NCBI GenBank assembly: GCA_947477745.1 | Contig: CANJUF010000002.1 | Span: 1 to 64,000, forward strand | DNA: 64,000 nucleotides | Direction: 5' to 3' | Origin: Sphingomonadaceae bacterium | GTDB lineage: Bacteria > Pseudomonadota > Alphaproteobacteria > Sphingomonadales > Sphingomonadaceae | Shown here: positions 13,369-21,365 of the stretch, one piece after another | Layout of the letters: every line of letters begins with the position of its first letter | Position numbering within the stretch: the first letter of the stretch is position 1 | The notes under the pieces: generated by a model | Told to the model about the DNA's origin: nothing | What the model saw: only the letters and a program-made list of their open reading frames with translations | Database searches by the model: none | Made by a program: the position numbers and the translations under genes

Positions 13369-14193
13369 TTACCAGAGCTTGTCAGTGTAGGTGTCGGTGC
13401 CGACGATCGTCTTCTTGAACGGTGCGCAAAGCGAAAGCTTGGCGATTCCCGCCTTTTCAACGGCCTCGGCATAGGCCTTGAGCGTCTCCACTGACTCTTT
13501 CGGATCGGAATCGGTGAACATCAACTGGCAAAAGCGGGTCGGTCCGCCCGGCCCCGCGCCGAGATCCATCGGCGACGCGCGCGGCTCGTCGGGCAAGTTC
13601 GGCGCCCATGTCGCGGCGATCTCGATCTTCGAGCCCTTGAGCATTTCCGGCAGGCATTTCTCGCGCAGCTTCGCCAGGCTTTCCGCCGGTTTTGCGCCGT
13701 CCAGCCCGTCGAACCACATGATGATCATGCCCTGATAATGGCGATCGAGCGCAAGCATGACCGGCACCGGATCGTCATCGCGGTAATCGGCATCGAGGAA
13801 GGTGTAGAGATTGGTGTTGACGTGGCTACGCTCGGGAAATCCGCGACCGTTCGAATATAGCTCGAATACGCGCTTGCCCGACCAGGCAAGCCACTCGTCG
13901 TGATGCCCCGCCAGCACCCAGTAGACCGCAACGTAGGAACCCGAATCGTAGTTCGGCTTGGCCGCGTCGGTCTCCTTGGGGAAGCGCAGGTCCTTGAGGT
14001 CGCGCGTGGCCACCCACCGCGCGCCCGCCATGTTGAATTCGCCTTCCATGCAGCCACCATAGAAGTGATCGCGCTCGTACCAGCGGTTGAAGGCGACCTC
14101 GTATCCCTTGTGCGGCTCGACCAAGGTCAGCAGCATCGATCCGGGATGCACAGGGTAATCGGCGGGTTCGCCCGGCTCGAGCGGGTAGGTCAT
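13369..14193 (-). CDS. Conserved hypothetical protein, EthD-like ferredoxin-fold
   Basis: A 274-residue soluble protein. The N-terminal LTLVEPHKGYEVAFNRWYER and a C-terminal FCQLMFTDSDPKESVETLKA both look like strands and helices of a dimeric alpha-beta barrel (EthD/ABM type), so it may hold two such modules. No catalytic motif is recognisable. Start chosen at ATG 14193 (MTYPLEPGEPADYP) with GAGAGAAA upstream; an extra 50 codons open further 5' look non-coding. It is downstream of ung on the same strand. Function unknown. Confidence 0.65.
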   Translation of the reverse strand: MTYPLEPGEPADYPVHPGSMLLTLVEPHKGYEVAFNRWYERDHFYGGCMEGEFNMAGARWVATRDLKDLRFPKETDAAKPNYDSGSYVAVYWVLAGHHDEWLAWSGKRVFELYSNGRGFPERSHVNTNLYTFLDADYRDDDPVPVMLALDRHYQGMIIMWFDGLDGAKPAESLAKLREKCLPEMLKGSKIEIAATWAPNLPDEPRASPMDLGAGPGGPTRFCQLMFTDSDPKESVETLKAYAEAVEKAGIAKLSLCAPFKKTIVGTDTYTDKLW

Positions 14194-14270
14194 CGGCGTT
14201 TCTCTCCATGTTCGGCGCGGTTTACACGCTCTACCGCCAGCATACCGCCCATTGTTAGCTGCGCAATGGT

Positions 14271-14957
14271 TCAAGTCCGCCAGTCGATCGCGCCGCGACC
14301 GTTCGCTTCCAGAAAGGCGTTCGCCTTGCTGAAATGGCGGCATCCGAAGAAGCCCTTTCGCGCGCCCAGGTTGCTAGGGTGCGAGGTCCTGAGCAACAGG
14401 TGCCTACCGGTTTCGCTGAGGCCGGGCACCCGGGCGATCTTGTTTTGCGCCTTTTTGCCCCACAACAGGAAAACGCAGGGTTCCGCCTGCTCAGCCACGG
14501 CGGCGATGATGGCATCGGTTATTTCCTCCCAGCCGCGCCGCTTGTGGCTCAGCGGTGCGCCGCGTTCCACTGTCAGCAGATCGTTAAGGAGGAGGACGCC
14601 TTGCGCCGCCCAGCGCTCGAGGTTGCCATGTCCCGAAGGCTCGATGCCGAGATCGTCCTTCAGCTCGGTTTGAATGTTCTTCAGGCTTGGCGGGATTCGC
14701 ACGTCCCTCGGCACGGAAAAGGAGAGGCCCTGAGCTTCGCCGGGCTTGAGATAGGGATCTTGGCCGAGAATGACCGCTTTGACCTTTGGGAGCGGAGTAG
14801 CTTCGAGTGCGCGAAAACGCAGTGGCTGCGGGGGGAAAATCTGCTTGCCGGCAGCCTCCTCGTCTCGCAGGAACGCGGCAAGAGCGGCAGTCCGCTCCGT
14901 TGCCAGGACCGATGCCAATGCAGCTTGCCAGCTTGGCGAGATGTCAAAGCCTTGCAC
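14271..14957 (-). CDS. ung: Uracil-DNA glycosylase (family 1)
   Basis: A 228-residue base-excision repair enzyme that removes uracil from DNA. Catalytic Asp67 is in VILGQDPYLKPGEAQGLSFS, the uracil-binding Asn in LLLNDLLTV, and the catalytic His in SHPSNLGARKGFFGCRHFSK. The residue after the conserved DPY is Leu instead of the common His, a tolerated variant. The GTG start at 14957 is preceded by AGGAG at proper spacing. It is divergent from rnd with a 64-bp shared promoter region. Confidence 0.92.
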   Translation of the reverse strand: MQGFDISPSWQAALASVLATERTAALAAFLRDEEAAGKQIFPPQPLRFRALEATPLPKVKAVILGQDPYLKPGEAQGLSFSVPRDVRIPPSLKNIQTELKDDLGIEPSGHGNLERWAAQGVLLLNDLLTVERGAPLSHKRRGWEEITDAIIAAVAEQAEPCVFLLWGKKAQNKIARVPGLSETGRHLLLRTSHPSNLGARKGFFGCRHFSKANAFLEANGRGAIDWRT

Positions 14958-15021
14958 GCAATAACTCCTGCAAGTTGGGGGCTTTCGTTCCAGGCCGGAT
15001 CAGCCTAAGCACTTTGCCAAT

Positions 15022-15645
15022 ATGGCTGTCCATCTCCACGAAGAAGATCTCCCCGAAGGCGTGCTCGCCCTTGGCGCGGTTGCTGTCGACACCGAAACGA
15101 TGGGGCTGGTGACGCCGCGCGACCGGCTCTGCCTGGTGCAGATTTCCGACGGACAGGGCGATGAGCATCTGGTGCGTTTCGGAGCGGGCAGCACCTTCGC
15201 AGCGCCCAATCTCAGGGCCGTGCTTTCCGATCCCGCGCGCGTAAAGATCTATCATTTCGCCCGTTTCGATCTGGCTGCAATCGAACATTACCTTGGCGTC
15301 GTGGCCGCTCCGGTATTCTGCACCAAGATTGCAAGCAAGCTGGTTCGCACTTACACCGACCGGCACGGCCTCAAGGATCTGGTGCGGGAGATTCTGGCCA
15401 AGGAAATTTCCAAGCAGCAGCAATCGAGCGATTGGGGATCGAGCGAGCTCAACGAGGCCCAGCGCGAATATGCAGCGAGCGACGTGCGCTATCTGCATGC
15501 CTTGCGGGACGAACTTATCATTCGGCTCGAGCGCGAGGGCCGCACCGAGCTGGCCCGCGCCTGTTTCGAATTCCTGCCGGCCCGCGCCCGGCTCGACCTT
15601 GCTGGCTGGCCGGTTCACGACATCTTCAGCCACACTTCGGCATGA
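15022..15645 (+). CDS. rnd: Ribonuclease D-like 3'-5' exonuclease (short form)
   Basis: A 207-residue DEDDy exonuclease. Asp23 and Glu25 lie in VDTETMGL, the second acidic motif in YHFARFDLAA, and the third with its Tyr in YAASDVRYL. The C-terminal HRDC domain of classical RNase D is absent, as in the short alphaproteobacterial forms. Its stop overlaps the lptC start (ATGA), so RNA processing and LPS export genes are translationally coupled here. Confidence 0.88.
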   Translation: MAVHLHEEDLPEGVLALGAVAVDTETMGLVTPRDRLCLVQISDGQGDEHLVRFGAGSTFAAPNLRAVLSDPARVKIYHFARFDLAAIEHYLGVVAAPVFCTKIASKLVRTYTDRHGLKDLVREILAKEISKQQQSSDWGSSELNEAQREYAASDVRYLHALRDELIIRLEREGRTELARACFEFLPARARLDLAGWPVHDIFSHTSA

Positions 15646-16289
15646 CCGCCCAAGCAGATCTGGTGCAGGACCGGCGGCGACGATTCGCTGCACCCGGCGG
15701 GTCGCATGACCGGCTGATCGCTTTCCTGTCGAAGGCGCTACCTGCCGCCATCGGGCTCATAGCGGCTATCATGGTCCTCTCGCCGCTCAGTCCGCGCGGC
15801 GAGATCGGCTTTCTGCTCGACCGTAACGAGGTAGCCATCACCAGCGAACGGCTCGCCGTTGATTCGGCAATGTATCGCGGCAAGGATTCGCAGGGCCGCC
15901 CGTTTCGGGTGCTGGCCGGTAGCGCGGCGCAGGAATCTGCGGATGTGCCCGTCGTCGATCTCGATGACCTTCAAGCTCAGCTTCAGATGACCGAAGGGCC
16001 GGCCCGAATTTCGGCCCCAAGCGGCAGCTACGATTACCGCACCGAACAGATTACTGTTGACGGCCCGGTCGTGTTTTCGGCCGCAGACGGGTACCGGATG
16101 GAGACGAAGAACGTGCGGATCGATCTCGATTCCCAAGTCGCGGTCGGCGCGGGCGGTGTCTCGGGCTCAGTGCCCACGGGCTCGTTCTCCGCCGACAGGA
16201 TTTATGCCGACCTTCGCGGACGCAATGTTCGTCTGGAAGGCAACGCGCGGCTGCGCATGGTTCCCGGCAAATTGCGAGTGCCAGAATGA
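15642..16289 (+). CDS. lptC: LPS export protein LptC, periplasmic bridge component
   Basis: A 215-residue single-pass inner-membrane protein with one N-terminal hydrophobic helix (ALPAAIGLIAAIMVLSPLSP) and a periplasmic LptC/OstA-type beta-jellyroll (ITVDGPVVFSAADGYRMETK, FSADRIYADLRGRNVRLEG). It takes LPS from the LptBFG transporter and passes it to LptA. ATG 15642 overlaps the rnd stop and its own stop overlaps lptA by ATGA, so the three genes form one operon. Confidence 0.88.
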   Translation: MTAQADLVQDRRRRFAAPGGSHDRLIAFLSKALPAAIGLIAAIMVLSPLSPRGEIGFLLDRNEVAITSERLAVDSAMYRGKDSQGRPFRVLAGSAAQESADVPVVDLDDLQAQLQMTEGPARISAPSGSYDYRTEQITVDGPVVFSAADGYRMETKNVRIDLDSQVAVGAGGVSGSVPTGSFSADRIYADLRGRNVRLEGNARLRMVPGKLRVPE

Positions 16290-16801
16290 TGTCCAATCTC
16301 CTTCAGACCCGTACTGCACGGCGTGCCGCTTTCGCCGCAGCGGCGCTTGCGATTTGCTTCGGCGGCTTGCAATCGCTCACTGCACAGTCGATCTCAGGAC
16401 ACGATTCGAACGCCCCAGTGAACTATGCGGCAGACCGGATCGAGCTTCAGGGCAAGCAGGACAGGGTCGTGCTATCTGGCAACGTCGATGTCACGCAGGC
16501 CGGCCTGCGTGTGCGCGCAGCCCAGACTGTCGTCGATTTCACCGACGCAGGGTCACTCAAGATCCAGCGCATCACCGCGACAGGCGGTGTCATTGTGACC
16601 CGAAGCGACGAGACCGCACGCGGCGATGTTGCCGTATACGATTTCAACCGCCGGATCATTACGATGGCTGGCAACGCGACGCTGCGACGGGGCAGTGACA
16701 CCTTGCGGGCCAACCGATTTGTGATCGACCTCAACAGCGGCGTTTCTTCGGCTGAGGGCGGGCGAGTTTCGGGCACATTCTCGGCACCCAGGAGCAATTA
16801 G
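16286..16801 (+). CDS. lptA: LPS transport periplasmic protein LptA (OstA-like)
   Basis: A 171-residue exported protein. A signal peptide (AAFAAAALAICFGGLQSLTA then QSISG) is followed by OstA repeats such as YAADRIELQGKQDRVVLSGN and YDFNRRIITMAGNATLRRGS. It forms the periplasmic filament carrying LPS between LptC and the outer membrane. In this order lptB normally follows directly; instead, 64 bp later, an IS1595 element begins and no lptB is found in the window. Confidence 0.88.
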   Translation: MMSNLLQTRTARRAAFAAAALAICFGGLQSLTAQSISGHDSNAPVNYAADRIELQGKQDRVVLSGNVDVTQAGLRVRAAQTVVDFTDAGSLKIQRITATGGVIVTRSDETARGDVAVYDFNRRIITMAGNATLRRGSDTLRANRFVIDLNSGVSSAEGGRVSGTFSAPRSN

Positions 16802-16857
16802 CCTCTTCCGGTTTGGCCATTCTGGTTAAATTTCATATTTTCGTTTTCCTACTTGGA

Positions 16858-16865
16858 AAGCTCTG
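16858..16865. repeat. Target site duplication, left copy (AAGCTCTG)
   Basis: The 8 bp AAGCTCTG immediately before the left terminal repeat of the IS1595 element match 7 of 8 bases of AAACTCTG at 18959-18966 after the right end. Eight-base duplications are typical of IS1595-family insertion; one base has since diverged. Confidence 0.7.
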
Positions 16866-16930
16866 GGCGTTATTATACTTGACATACCCACTCCGATTGG
16901 TATGGTTAGAACCATCAACAGAGCTAACCA

Positions 16931-17854
16931 ATGTCGAACCTTTCCGCCGCCCACTTCCATGATGAAGAAAAAGCTTACGAGTATGTCGAAGCGCGTCTCT
17001 GGGCGCAGGGCGCTGTCTGTCCGCACTGCGGCGCGATGGATCGCGTCGGCAAGCTGAACGGCAAAACCACCCGCATCGGTCTGTGGAAGTGCTACGAGTG
17101 CCGTAAGCCGTTCACCGTCAAGATCGGCACCATCTTTGAGGACAGCAAGGTTCCGATGCGCCTCTGGTTGCAGGCGATGTATCTGATCGCAGGCAGCAAG
17201 AAGGGCATTTCGAGCAACCAGCTTCACCGCGTGCTTGGCGTCACCCTCAAGACCGCTTGGTTCATGTCGCACCGCATCCGCGAAGCGATGCGCGATACCG
17301 ATATGGGCCTGTTTGGCGGCGACGGCGGCGAAGTTCAGGCTGATGAAACCTACATTGGCCGGATCGAAGAGAAGGCCCCTAAGGCTCGCGGCGCGGCCCA
17401 CAAGATGCGGGTCGTCTCTTTGCTCGATAAGCGCACCGGCAAGACCCGTTCGATCTACGCTCCCGGCATGGTCGCAAACGAAATTTCCTCCATTGTCCGC
17501 GAGAATGTCAGCCGCGAAAGCATCCTCGTCACCGACGAAGTCCGCGCTTACCGCAAGGTTGGCAAAGAGATGATCGAACACCGCACCGTGTTCCACGGCG
17601 TCGGCAACTACTTGTCCCCGCAGGGTTCCAGCACCAACGCCCTTGAAGGCTATTTCAGCATCTTCAAGCGCGGGATGCGGGGCGTCTATCAGTTCTGCTC
17701 CGAGAAGCACTTGCACCGCTACCTTGCCGAATTTGACTTCCGCTACAGCAACCGTGCGGCCCTTGGCGTCGAAGACACCGAGCGCGCCGACCGGCTGCTT
17801 TCGGGCGTGATCGGCAAGCGCCTTACCTACGAAACGACTGGTGCGAGGGCCTGA
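16931..17854 (+). CDS. IS1595-family transposase
   Basis: A 307-residue transposase with an N-terminal zinc ribbon (CPHCGAMDRVGKLNG ... CYECRKPF), then a helix-turn-helix-like region (GISSNQLHRVLGVTLKTAWF) and an ISXO2-type DDE core: the first Asp in GEVQADETYIG, the second in SILVTDEVRAY, and HGVGNYLSPQGSSTNALEGY near the last catalytic position. The frame is complete from ATG 16931. Its stop overlaps the next small gene by ATGA. Confidence 0.92.
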   Translation: MSNLSAAHFHDEEKAYEYVEARLWAQGAVCPHCGAMDRVGKLNGKTTRIGLWKCYECRKPFTVKIGTIFEDSKVPMRLWLQAMYLIAGSKKGISSNQLHRVLGVTLKTAWFMSHRIREAMRDTDMGLFGGDGGEVQADETYIGRIEEKAPKARGAAHKMRVVSLLDKRTGKTRSIYAPGMVANEISSIVRENVSRESILVTDEVRAYRKVGKEMIEHRTVFHGVGNYLSPQGSSTNALEGYFSIFKRGMRGVYQFCSEKHLHRYLAEFDFRYSNRAALGVEDTERADRLLSGVIGKRLTYETTGARA

Positions 17855-18021
17855 TGCCAAAAAGCAAAATGCCGAAGGAGACGCCGGCGCAGCAAGCCGC
17901 GAGGTTTCGCGCCGAGGTAGAGCGCCTAATCGCCGCTGGCGAACTAAACCCCACCGAGGCCGAGGCAACACTTAGCGCCTTGACCGAGCGAGCAGCTCGC
18001 GCACATCACGCGCGAAAGTAG
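17854..18021 (+). CDS. 55-residue hypothetical protein in the IS1595 element
   Basis: A short frame of 55 codons beginning MPKSKMPKETPAQQAARFRA and ending in HARK. It is rich in Ala, Glu and Arg, predicted helical, with no recognised domain. Its ATG overlaps the transposase stop (ATGA), which argues for translational coupling. Its last 50 bp are convergent with, and overlap, the DUF3800 gene. It might be a small regulatory or DNA-binding helper; that is a guess. Confidence 0.5.
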   Translation: MPKSKMPKETPAQQAARFRAEVERLIAAGELNPTEAEATLSALTERAARAHHARK

Positions 18022-18913
18022 AGCTAAGGCCCATATCTTTTAAAATCCCCTCGGCAATATCCATGCGCGGCGGCTCGACTGCTGGATTGATAAGGCTCTC
18101 CCCGAAAATTTCATGGGCCCTGGCGTATAGTTGCCGAAGTGCAAGGAGGTGCTGCGGCGAGATAATGGAAAACACATCCTGGACTCTAGTCAGAGCGACA
18201 ACGTCTTTCCGTGGACGTTCGTGCCCATCCAGCATGCGGTCAAAATAATGTCTGGTGTGCCAAGCCATCATATCGGCGGCTTGAAGTGGTAAACTCACCT
18301 TCTTGTCTACGAAAGCATGTGCAGCGTAATGATAAATTCCACTGCCGTCCCCTTCGACCCGCGCCATATGATCCATGAAGGAGTTAGCCTCCTTCGCGCG
18401 GTCATGACCGGCTTCAAAGAAATATGCTACGCGGCCTGAATAGCCTGAATAAGATATAAAATCGGCGACTTTATTGACGCAGACCAATAGCAAAAATGTG
18501 TAAGCTGATGGCGCACCAAGGACACCCTTCATAACGGTTTCATACAGTGCCGGACCCATACAAACTGAAACGCTGAATTTACTGCGGCGTTTTATGTGAG
18601 TCGTTAGCGCTTTCTGAATTTCTACCCGTCGTTGAACGGGCATCCCTTTGTATTCACCAAAACCAAGGGCACAATCCGTCTGGTGTGCAGCCGTCAAACC
18701 GAACTTCGCTAGCTCCTTTGCCCAGTCGCGCGAAAACTTGCGCGCTTGCTCTGCGTCAAACCAATATCCCGACAATCCCATGACGCGCGAGCCATGGTGA
18801 GTCCCGCTCTCGTCGAAGTAGGCATGTGAGAATGCTACCACACCGCCGTCTCCAAACGGCAGCATCGCGGAAACGAGTTGGTCAAAAATATCAAAGCGGT
18901 CACGGGCGCTCAC
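17972..18913 (-). CDS. DUF3800 family protein, IS1595 passenger
   Basis: A 313-residue protein with the DUF3800 hallmarks: HAYFDESGTHHGSRVMGLSG near the N-terminus and LPLQAADMMAWHTRHY in the C-terminal half. The conserved acidic residues (DES, and the Asp in AADMMAW) suggest a nuclease-like metal site, but the biochemical role is not established. The GTG start at 18913 has GGGAGGTG at good spacing. It ends antisense inside the 55-codon gene. Codon use is AT-richer than in neighbours, in line with transfer. Confidence 0.8.
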   Translation of the reverse strand: MSARDRFDIFDQLVSAMLPFGDGGVVAFSHAYFDESGTHHGSRVMGLSGYWFDAEQARKFSRDWAKELAKFGLTAAHQTDCALGFGEYKGMPVQRRVEIQKALTTHIKRRSKFSVSVCMGPALYETVMKGVLGAPSAYTFLLLVCVNKVADFISYSGYSGRVAYFFEAGHDRAKEANSFMDHMARVEGDGSGIYHYAAHAFVDKKVSLPLQAADMMAWHTRHYFDRMLDGHERPRKDVVALTRVQDVFSIISPQHLLALRQLYARAHEIFGESLINPAVEPPRMDIAEGILKDMGLSSTFARDVRELLARSRR

Positions 18914-18958
18914 TTAGCACCTCCCAACCCGGTTGGGTATGCTTTGTATGATAACGCC

Positions 18959-18966
18959 AAACTCTG
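18959..18966. repeat. Target site duplication, right copy (AAACTCTG)
   Basis: Right-hand partner of the duplication at 16858-16865, differing by one base, directly after the right terminal repeat of the IS1595 element. Confidence 0.7.
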
Positions 18967-19009
18967 ACTATCTGCCTGCGGGTTCCACGTTGGTCAAACG
19001 GAGCCCGAC

Positions 19010-19471
19010 ATGCCAATCAACAATCCTATCAAGACGCCCGCCGGCTATGTGCCCGCCTTCGCTCTCGGTTTTTCGGGACCGGAGGGAGAGCTCGAGATCG
19101 TCGAATCGACCAAACCGCTACCCGTTACCCTCGCTTCGAGCGACCCGCTCGCCGTCCTGCCCGGATACGCCCCGGCCCCGGCCCCGATTGAAGGGGCAAG
19201 CGCCGCCAGCCTTGTCGTCGGCCCATTCGTTCCTGTTGCCGGCAGGCCGGTGGTGCTTCCGCTGGCCGGGACTTGGGAAGGCACGGTCCAGCTCATGCGC
19301 TCGACTGACGAAGGCGCCACCCTGCATCCTGTAACAGTCGGCGGCTTCGCTTGGGGCCGCTATACCGCCAACGCCTGCGAACCGGTGTGGGAAGAGCAGG
19401 AGGCGGGCGCCCAGCTCCACATCGACATCGCTCTGACCTCCGGCACGATCAGCTACCGGATTGCGCAATGA
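19010..19471 (+). CDS. Hypothetical phage tail-associated protein
   Basis: A 153-residue protein without signal peptide or membrane segment. It opens MPINNPIKTPAGYVPAFALG and ends in a beta-rich region with GRYTANACEPVWEEQEAGAQ. I do not recognise a named domain. The role is inferred from position: its stop overlaps by ATGA the start of a tail-spike-type gene, so it is probably a phage or phage-like structural or accessory protein. It lies just right of the IS1595 element. Confidence 0.55.
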   Translation: MPINNPIKTPAGYVPAFALGFSGPEGELEIVESTKPLPVTLASSDPLAVLPGYAPAPAPIEGASAASLVVGPFVPVAGRPVVLPLAGTWEGTVQLMRSTDEGATLHPVTVGGFAWGRYTANACEPVWEEQEAGAQLHIDIALTSGTISYRIAQ

Positions 19472-19896
19472 GCGGTGCCGATTTCGCGGCGCGCGGGCTC
19501 GCGCTCGGCGGCTTGGCGCGGCTCGCCTCGACCGAGGAGGGCCTTGGCGGCCAGCTGGTCGGTTATCGCGTAAGCGACCCCGAATCTGTCGGCCGCCGCG
19601 TCAGCGAGCGGTTCAACGATGTAGTGTGCGTTAAGGATTTCGGCGCGGTTGGTGATGGCGTCACCGACGACACGCTGGCAATTCACAACGCCTTGCGGTC
19701 GCTATTCTACCGCAATGCGCTGTTCTACAACTACCGCACGGGCACCGCGCGCCTCTATTTCCCAGAAGGCGTTTACCGAATCACCGAGAATGGAGTGCTG
19801 TCGAACTACCCGGAATGGCAGCGCTCCAATTTCGTGCTGCAAGGCGCGGGTGATCGCGCGCGAGCGCAGCCCGAGCGGGCCGACCGAAACCAGTAG
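19468..19896 (+). pseudogene. Tail-spike/pectate-lyase-fold protein, 3'-truncated
   Basis: Only the N-terminal about 130 residues of a right-handed beta-helix protein remain. The signature VCVKDFGAVGDGVTDDTLAI is typical of phage tail spikes and pectate_lyase_3 proteins, followed by ARLYFPEGVYRITENGVLSN. Homology stops at SNFVLQGAGD (about 19855), after which the frame runs 13 unrelated codons, antisense to a sugar-transferase fragment, to a stop at 19896. Full-length relatives usually exceed 400 residues. Part of a prophage or surface-polysaccharide locus remnant. Confidence 0.75.
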
Positions 19897-20238
19897 CATG
19901 CCCTGATCGCCAATCACCCGCGCGCCCTGCGCGCCAAGCTGGCGCACCTGCTCGTCGAGCACCTCGCCAGCTATGTTCGCGCCTTTCAGCAGCATGGCCC
20001 ATGCGGCGCGGCGTTCGATCGGGCAACTCACCAACACTCGGTCGATATTGCGCAGCACGCTGCCGACCCGGTCGAGCACGCCCGGATCGTCGAGATCGGC
20101 GCGAATGCCAAGCGCGTCCGCCGAAACCTCTATCGCTCCGGGAAGAGAAACGACCGGGCCGCCGTCATTGATGACAAGATCGTTGCGTACACCCCGTGCG
20201 AACCTCCCGCCATAAGGAGCAACGCCTAGTGAGTTTCC
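19850..20238 (-). pseudogene. Polyprenyl glycosylphosphotransferase fragment (WcaJ/GelB type)
   Basis: The minus frame is open from 20238 with coding-type third positions and no proper start. It reads like the middle of an exopolysaccharide-initiating sugar transferase: NDLVINDGG, then VSADALGIRADLDDPGVLDR, IERRAAWAMLLKGANIAGEV, and SVGPLGLRSRAI, which in intact relatives leads into 'KRALD' and the catalytic membrane domain. Here the frame runs instead into sequence antisense to the tail-spike gene. Both the N-terminal membrane region and the C-terminal catalytic domain are missing. Confidence 0.65.
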
Positions 20239-20333
20239 CTATCTCATTCTGCTGACAAGTTCAATTTCGGATTTTCCGCAATTGCTTTGAGTGACCGATT
20301 TCGGGTCAACGCATGCGCTGAAATAATTAAAAA

Positions 20334-21365
20334 TTATTTCTTCGCACTTGCAGCACGGGCGATATCGGCCATGCCCTGCGCCATCAGTATCTCGGCATTT
20401 GAACTGTTCGAAAGCAGCGCGTGATGAAGCCGCGCAAGACGATCAACAAGTCGTTCGAGACGCTTGCCGCGCCAGCGGCCAAGCTGCGCCTTGATCGCTG
20501 CCGCATCCTTGTAGAAGATGCGCCGCGCGTTTCTTTCTGCCTCGACCAGCGAATCGACATCGCCGCGCGGCCCAAGCTTTGCAGCCAGCGCGGCAAGCTG
20601 GGCAGTGCGACGCTCCATCGCCAAAAGGACCGCGACCGGATTGATGCCCAAGTCGCGGAAGCGCCGGATTTCGCCCGCCAGTCGCCGCGTGTCTCCGCCC
20701 AGCACGGTATCGACCAGCACGTTGAAGCTGTCGTCCTCGGAGGCCGCTCCGATCGCATCGAGCGCATCGGCGTTCAGGTCTTTAGGCGAGCGCGGGTCGG
20801 CATCGAGGTAGAGAGCGAGCTTCTCCACTTCCGAACGCGCCAACCTGATATCAAGCCCTGCTGCCGTCGCGATCCGCTGCGCCATGGCGGCGTCCATCTT
20901 GAGGCCAAATTCGCCGCCGAAATCCCGAACCGCCTGCCCGATGGCGGCAAGATCGGGAGGATAGAACATGCCCACCAAGGCATCGCGGCGATCAGCAATC
21001 AACTTCGCGGTCCGTGACTTGTCGGTTGCGCCGCTGGCGACGATCAGCACCGGGCAGATCTCGACATCTGAGGACATCATCAGTTCGAGCGCATCGTGCG
21101 CCTCCTCGCCCGCGGCGCGCACGACAATATGCCGCGAATCTCCGAACAGCGAGTTCGAACGCGCCTCGTCGCCGAGCCTGACAGGATCCCTCTTGAGATC
21201 AGCGCCTGTCAGCTCGATCCGTTCGCCAGGGTCGGCCAGCAGCGAAGCGATGGTGTCAAGCGCGGCCCATGCCCCCGCCTCGTCCGGACCGCAAAAGAAG
21301 AACACCCGGGCATCGCGCGCTGCCTGAGGGGCAAGGCGCGCGAAGTCCTTCTGGGTTGCCTTCAC
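20334..21365 (-). CDS. holA: DNA polymerase III subunit delta
   Basis: A 343-residue clamp-loader subunit that opens the beta clamp. Family features: an N-terminal RVFFFCGPDEAGAWAALDTI in place of a Walker motif, then VLIVASGATDKSRTAKLIAD, and a C-terminal collar region (GINPVAVLLAMERRTAQLAA). It is last in the minus-strand run leuS-lptE-holA, overlapping lptE by 4 bp, a common alphaproteobacterial arrangement. An AT-rich stretch of about 95 bp with no gene separates it from the broken sugar-transferase fragment. Confidence 0.9.
   Translation of the reverse strand: MKATQKDFARLAPQAARDARVFFFCGPDEAGAWAALDTIASLLADPGERIELTGADLKRDPVRLGDEARSNSLFGDSRHIVVRAAGEEAHDALELMMSSDVEICPVLIVASGATDKSRTAKLIADRRDALVGMFYPPDLAAIGQAVRDFGGEFGLKMDAAMAQRIATAAGLDIRLARSEVEKLALYLDADPRSPKDLNADALDAIGAASEDDSFNVLVDTVLGGDTRRLAGEIRRFRDLGINPVAVLLAMERRTAQLAALAAKLGPRGDVDSLVEAERNARRIFYKDAAAIKAQLGRWRGKRLERLVDRLARLHHALLSNSSNAEILMAQGMADIARAASAKK

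Larger units (their letters stand above)
16866..18958 (+). mobile_element. IS1595-family transposon carrying a DUF3800 passenger
   Basis: A 2.09-kb element bounded by imperfect 25-bp inverted repeats starting GGCGTTAT (16866-16890 and the complement of 18934-18958; 20 of 25 bases agree) and flanked by an 8-bp near-identical target duplication. It contains the transposase, an overlapping 55-codon gene and a convergent DUF3800 gene. The transposase frame is intact, so the element could be active. It inserted 64 bp downstream of lptA, next to phage-type sequence. Base composition is lower in GC than the core, especially over the DUF3800 gene. Confidence 0.85.

Noticed and set aside
14271-14957. 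Loss of function in ung because the residue after DPY is Leu instead of His
   Set aside because: The catalytic Asp and distal His are kept and this position varies among family 1 enzymes.
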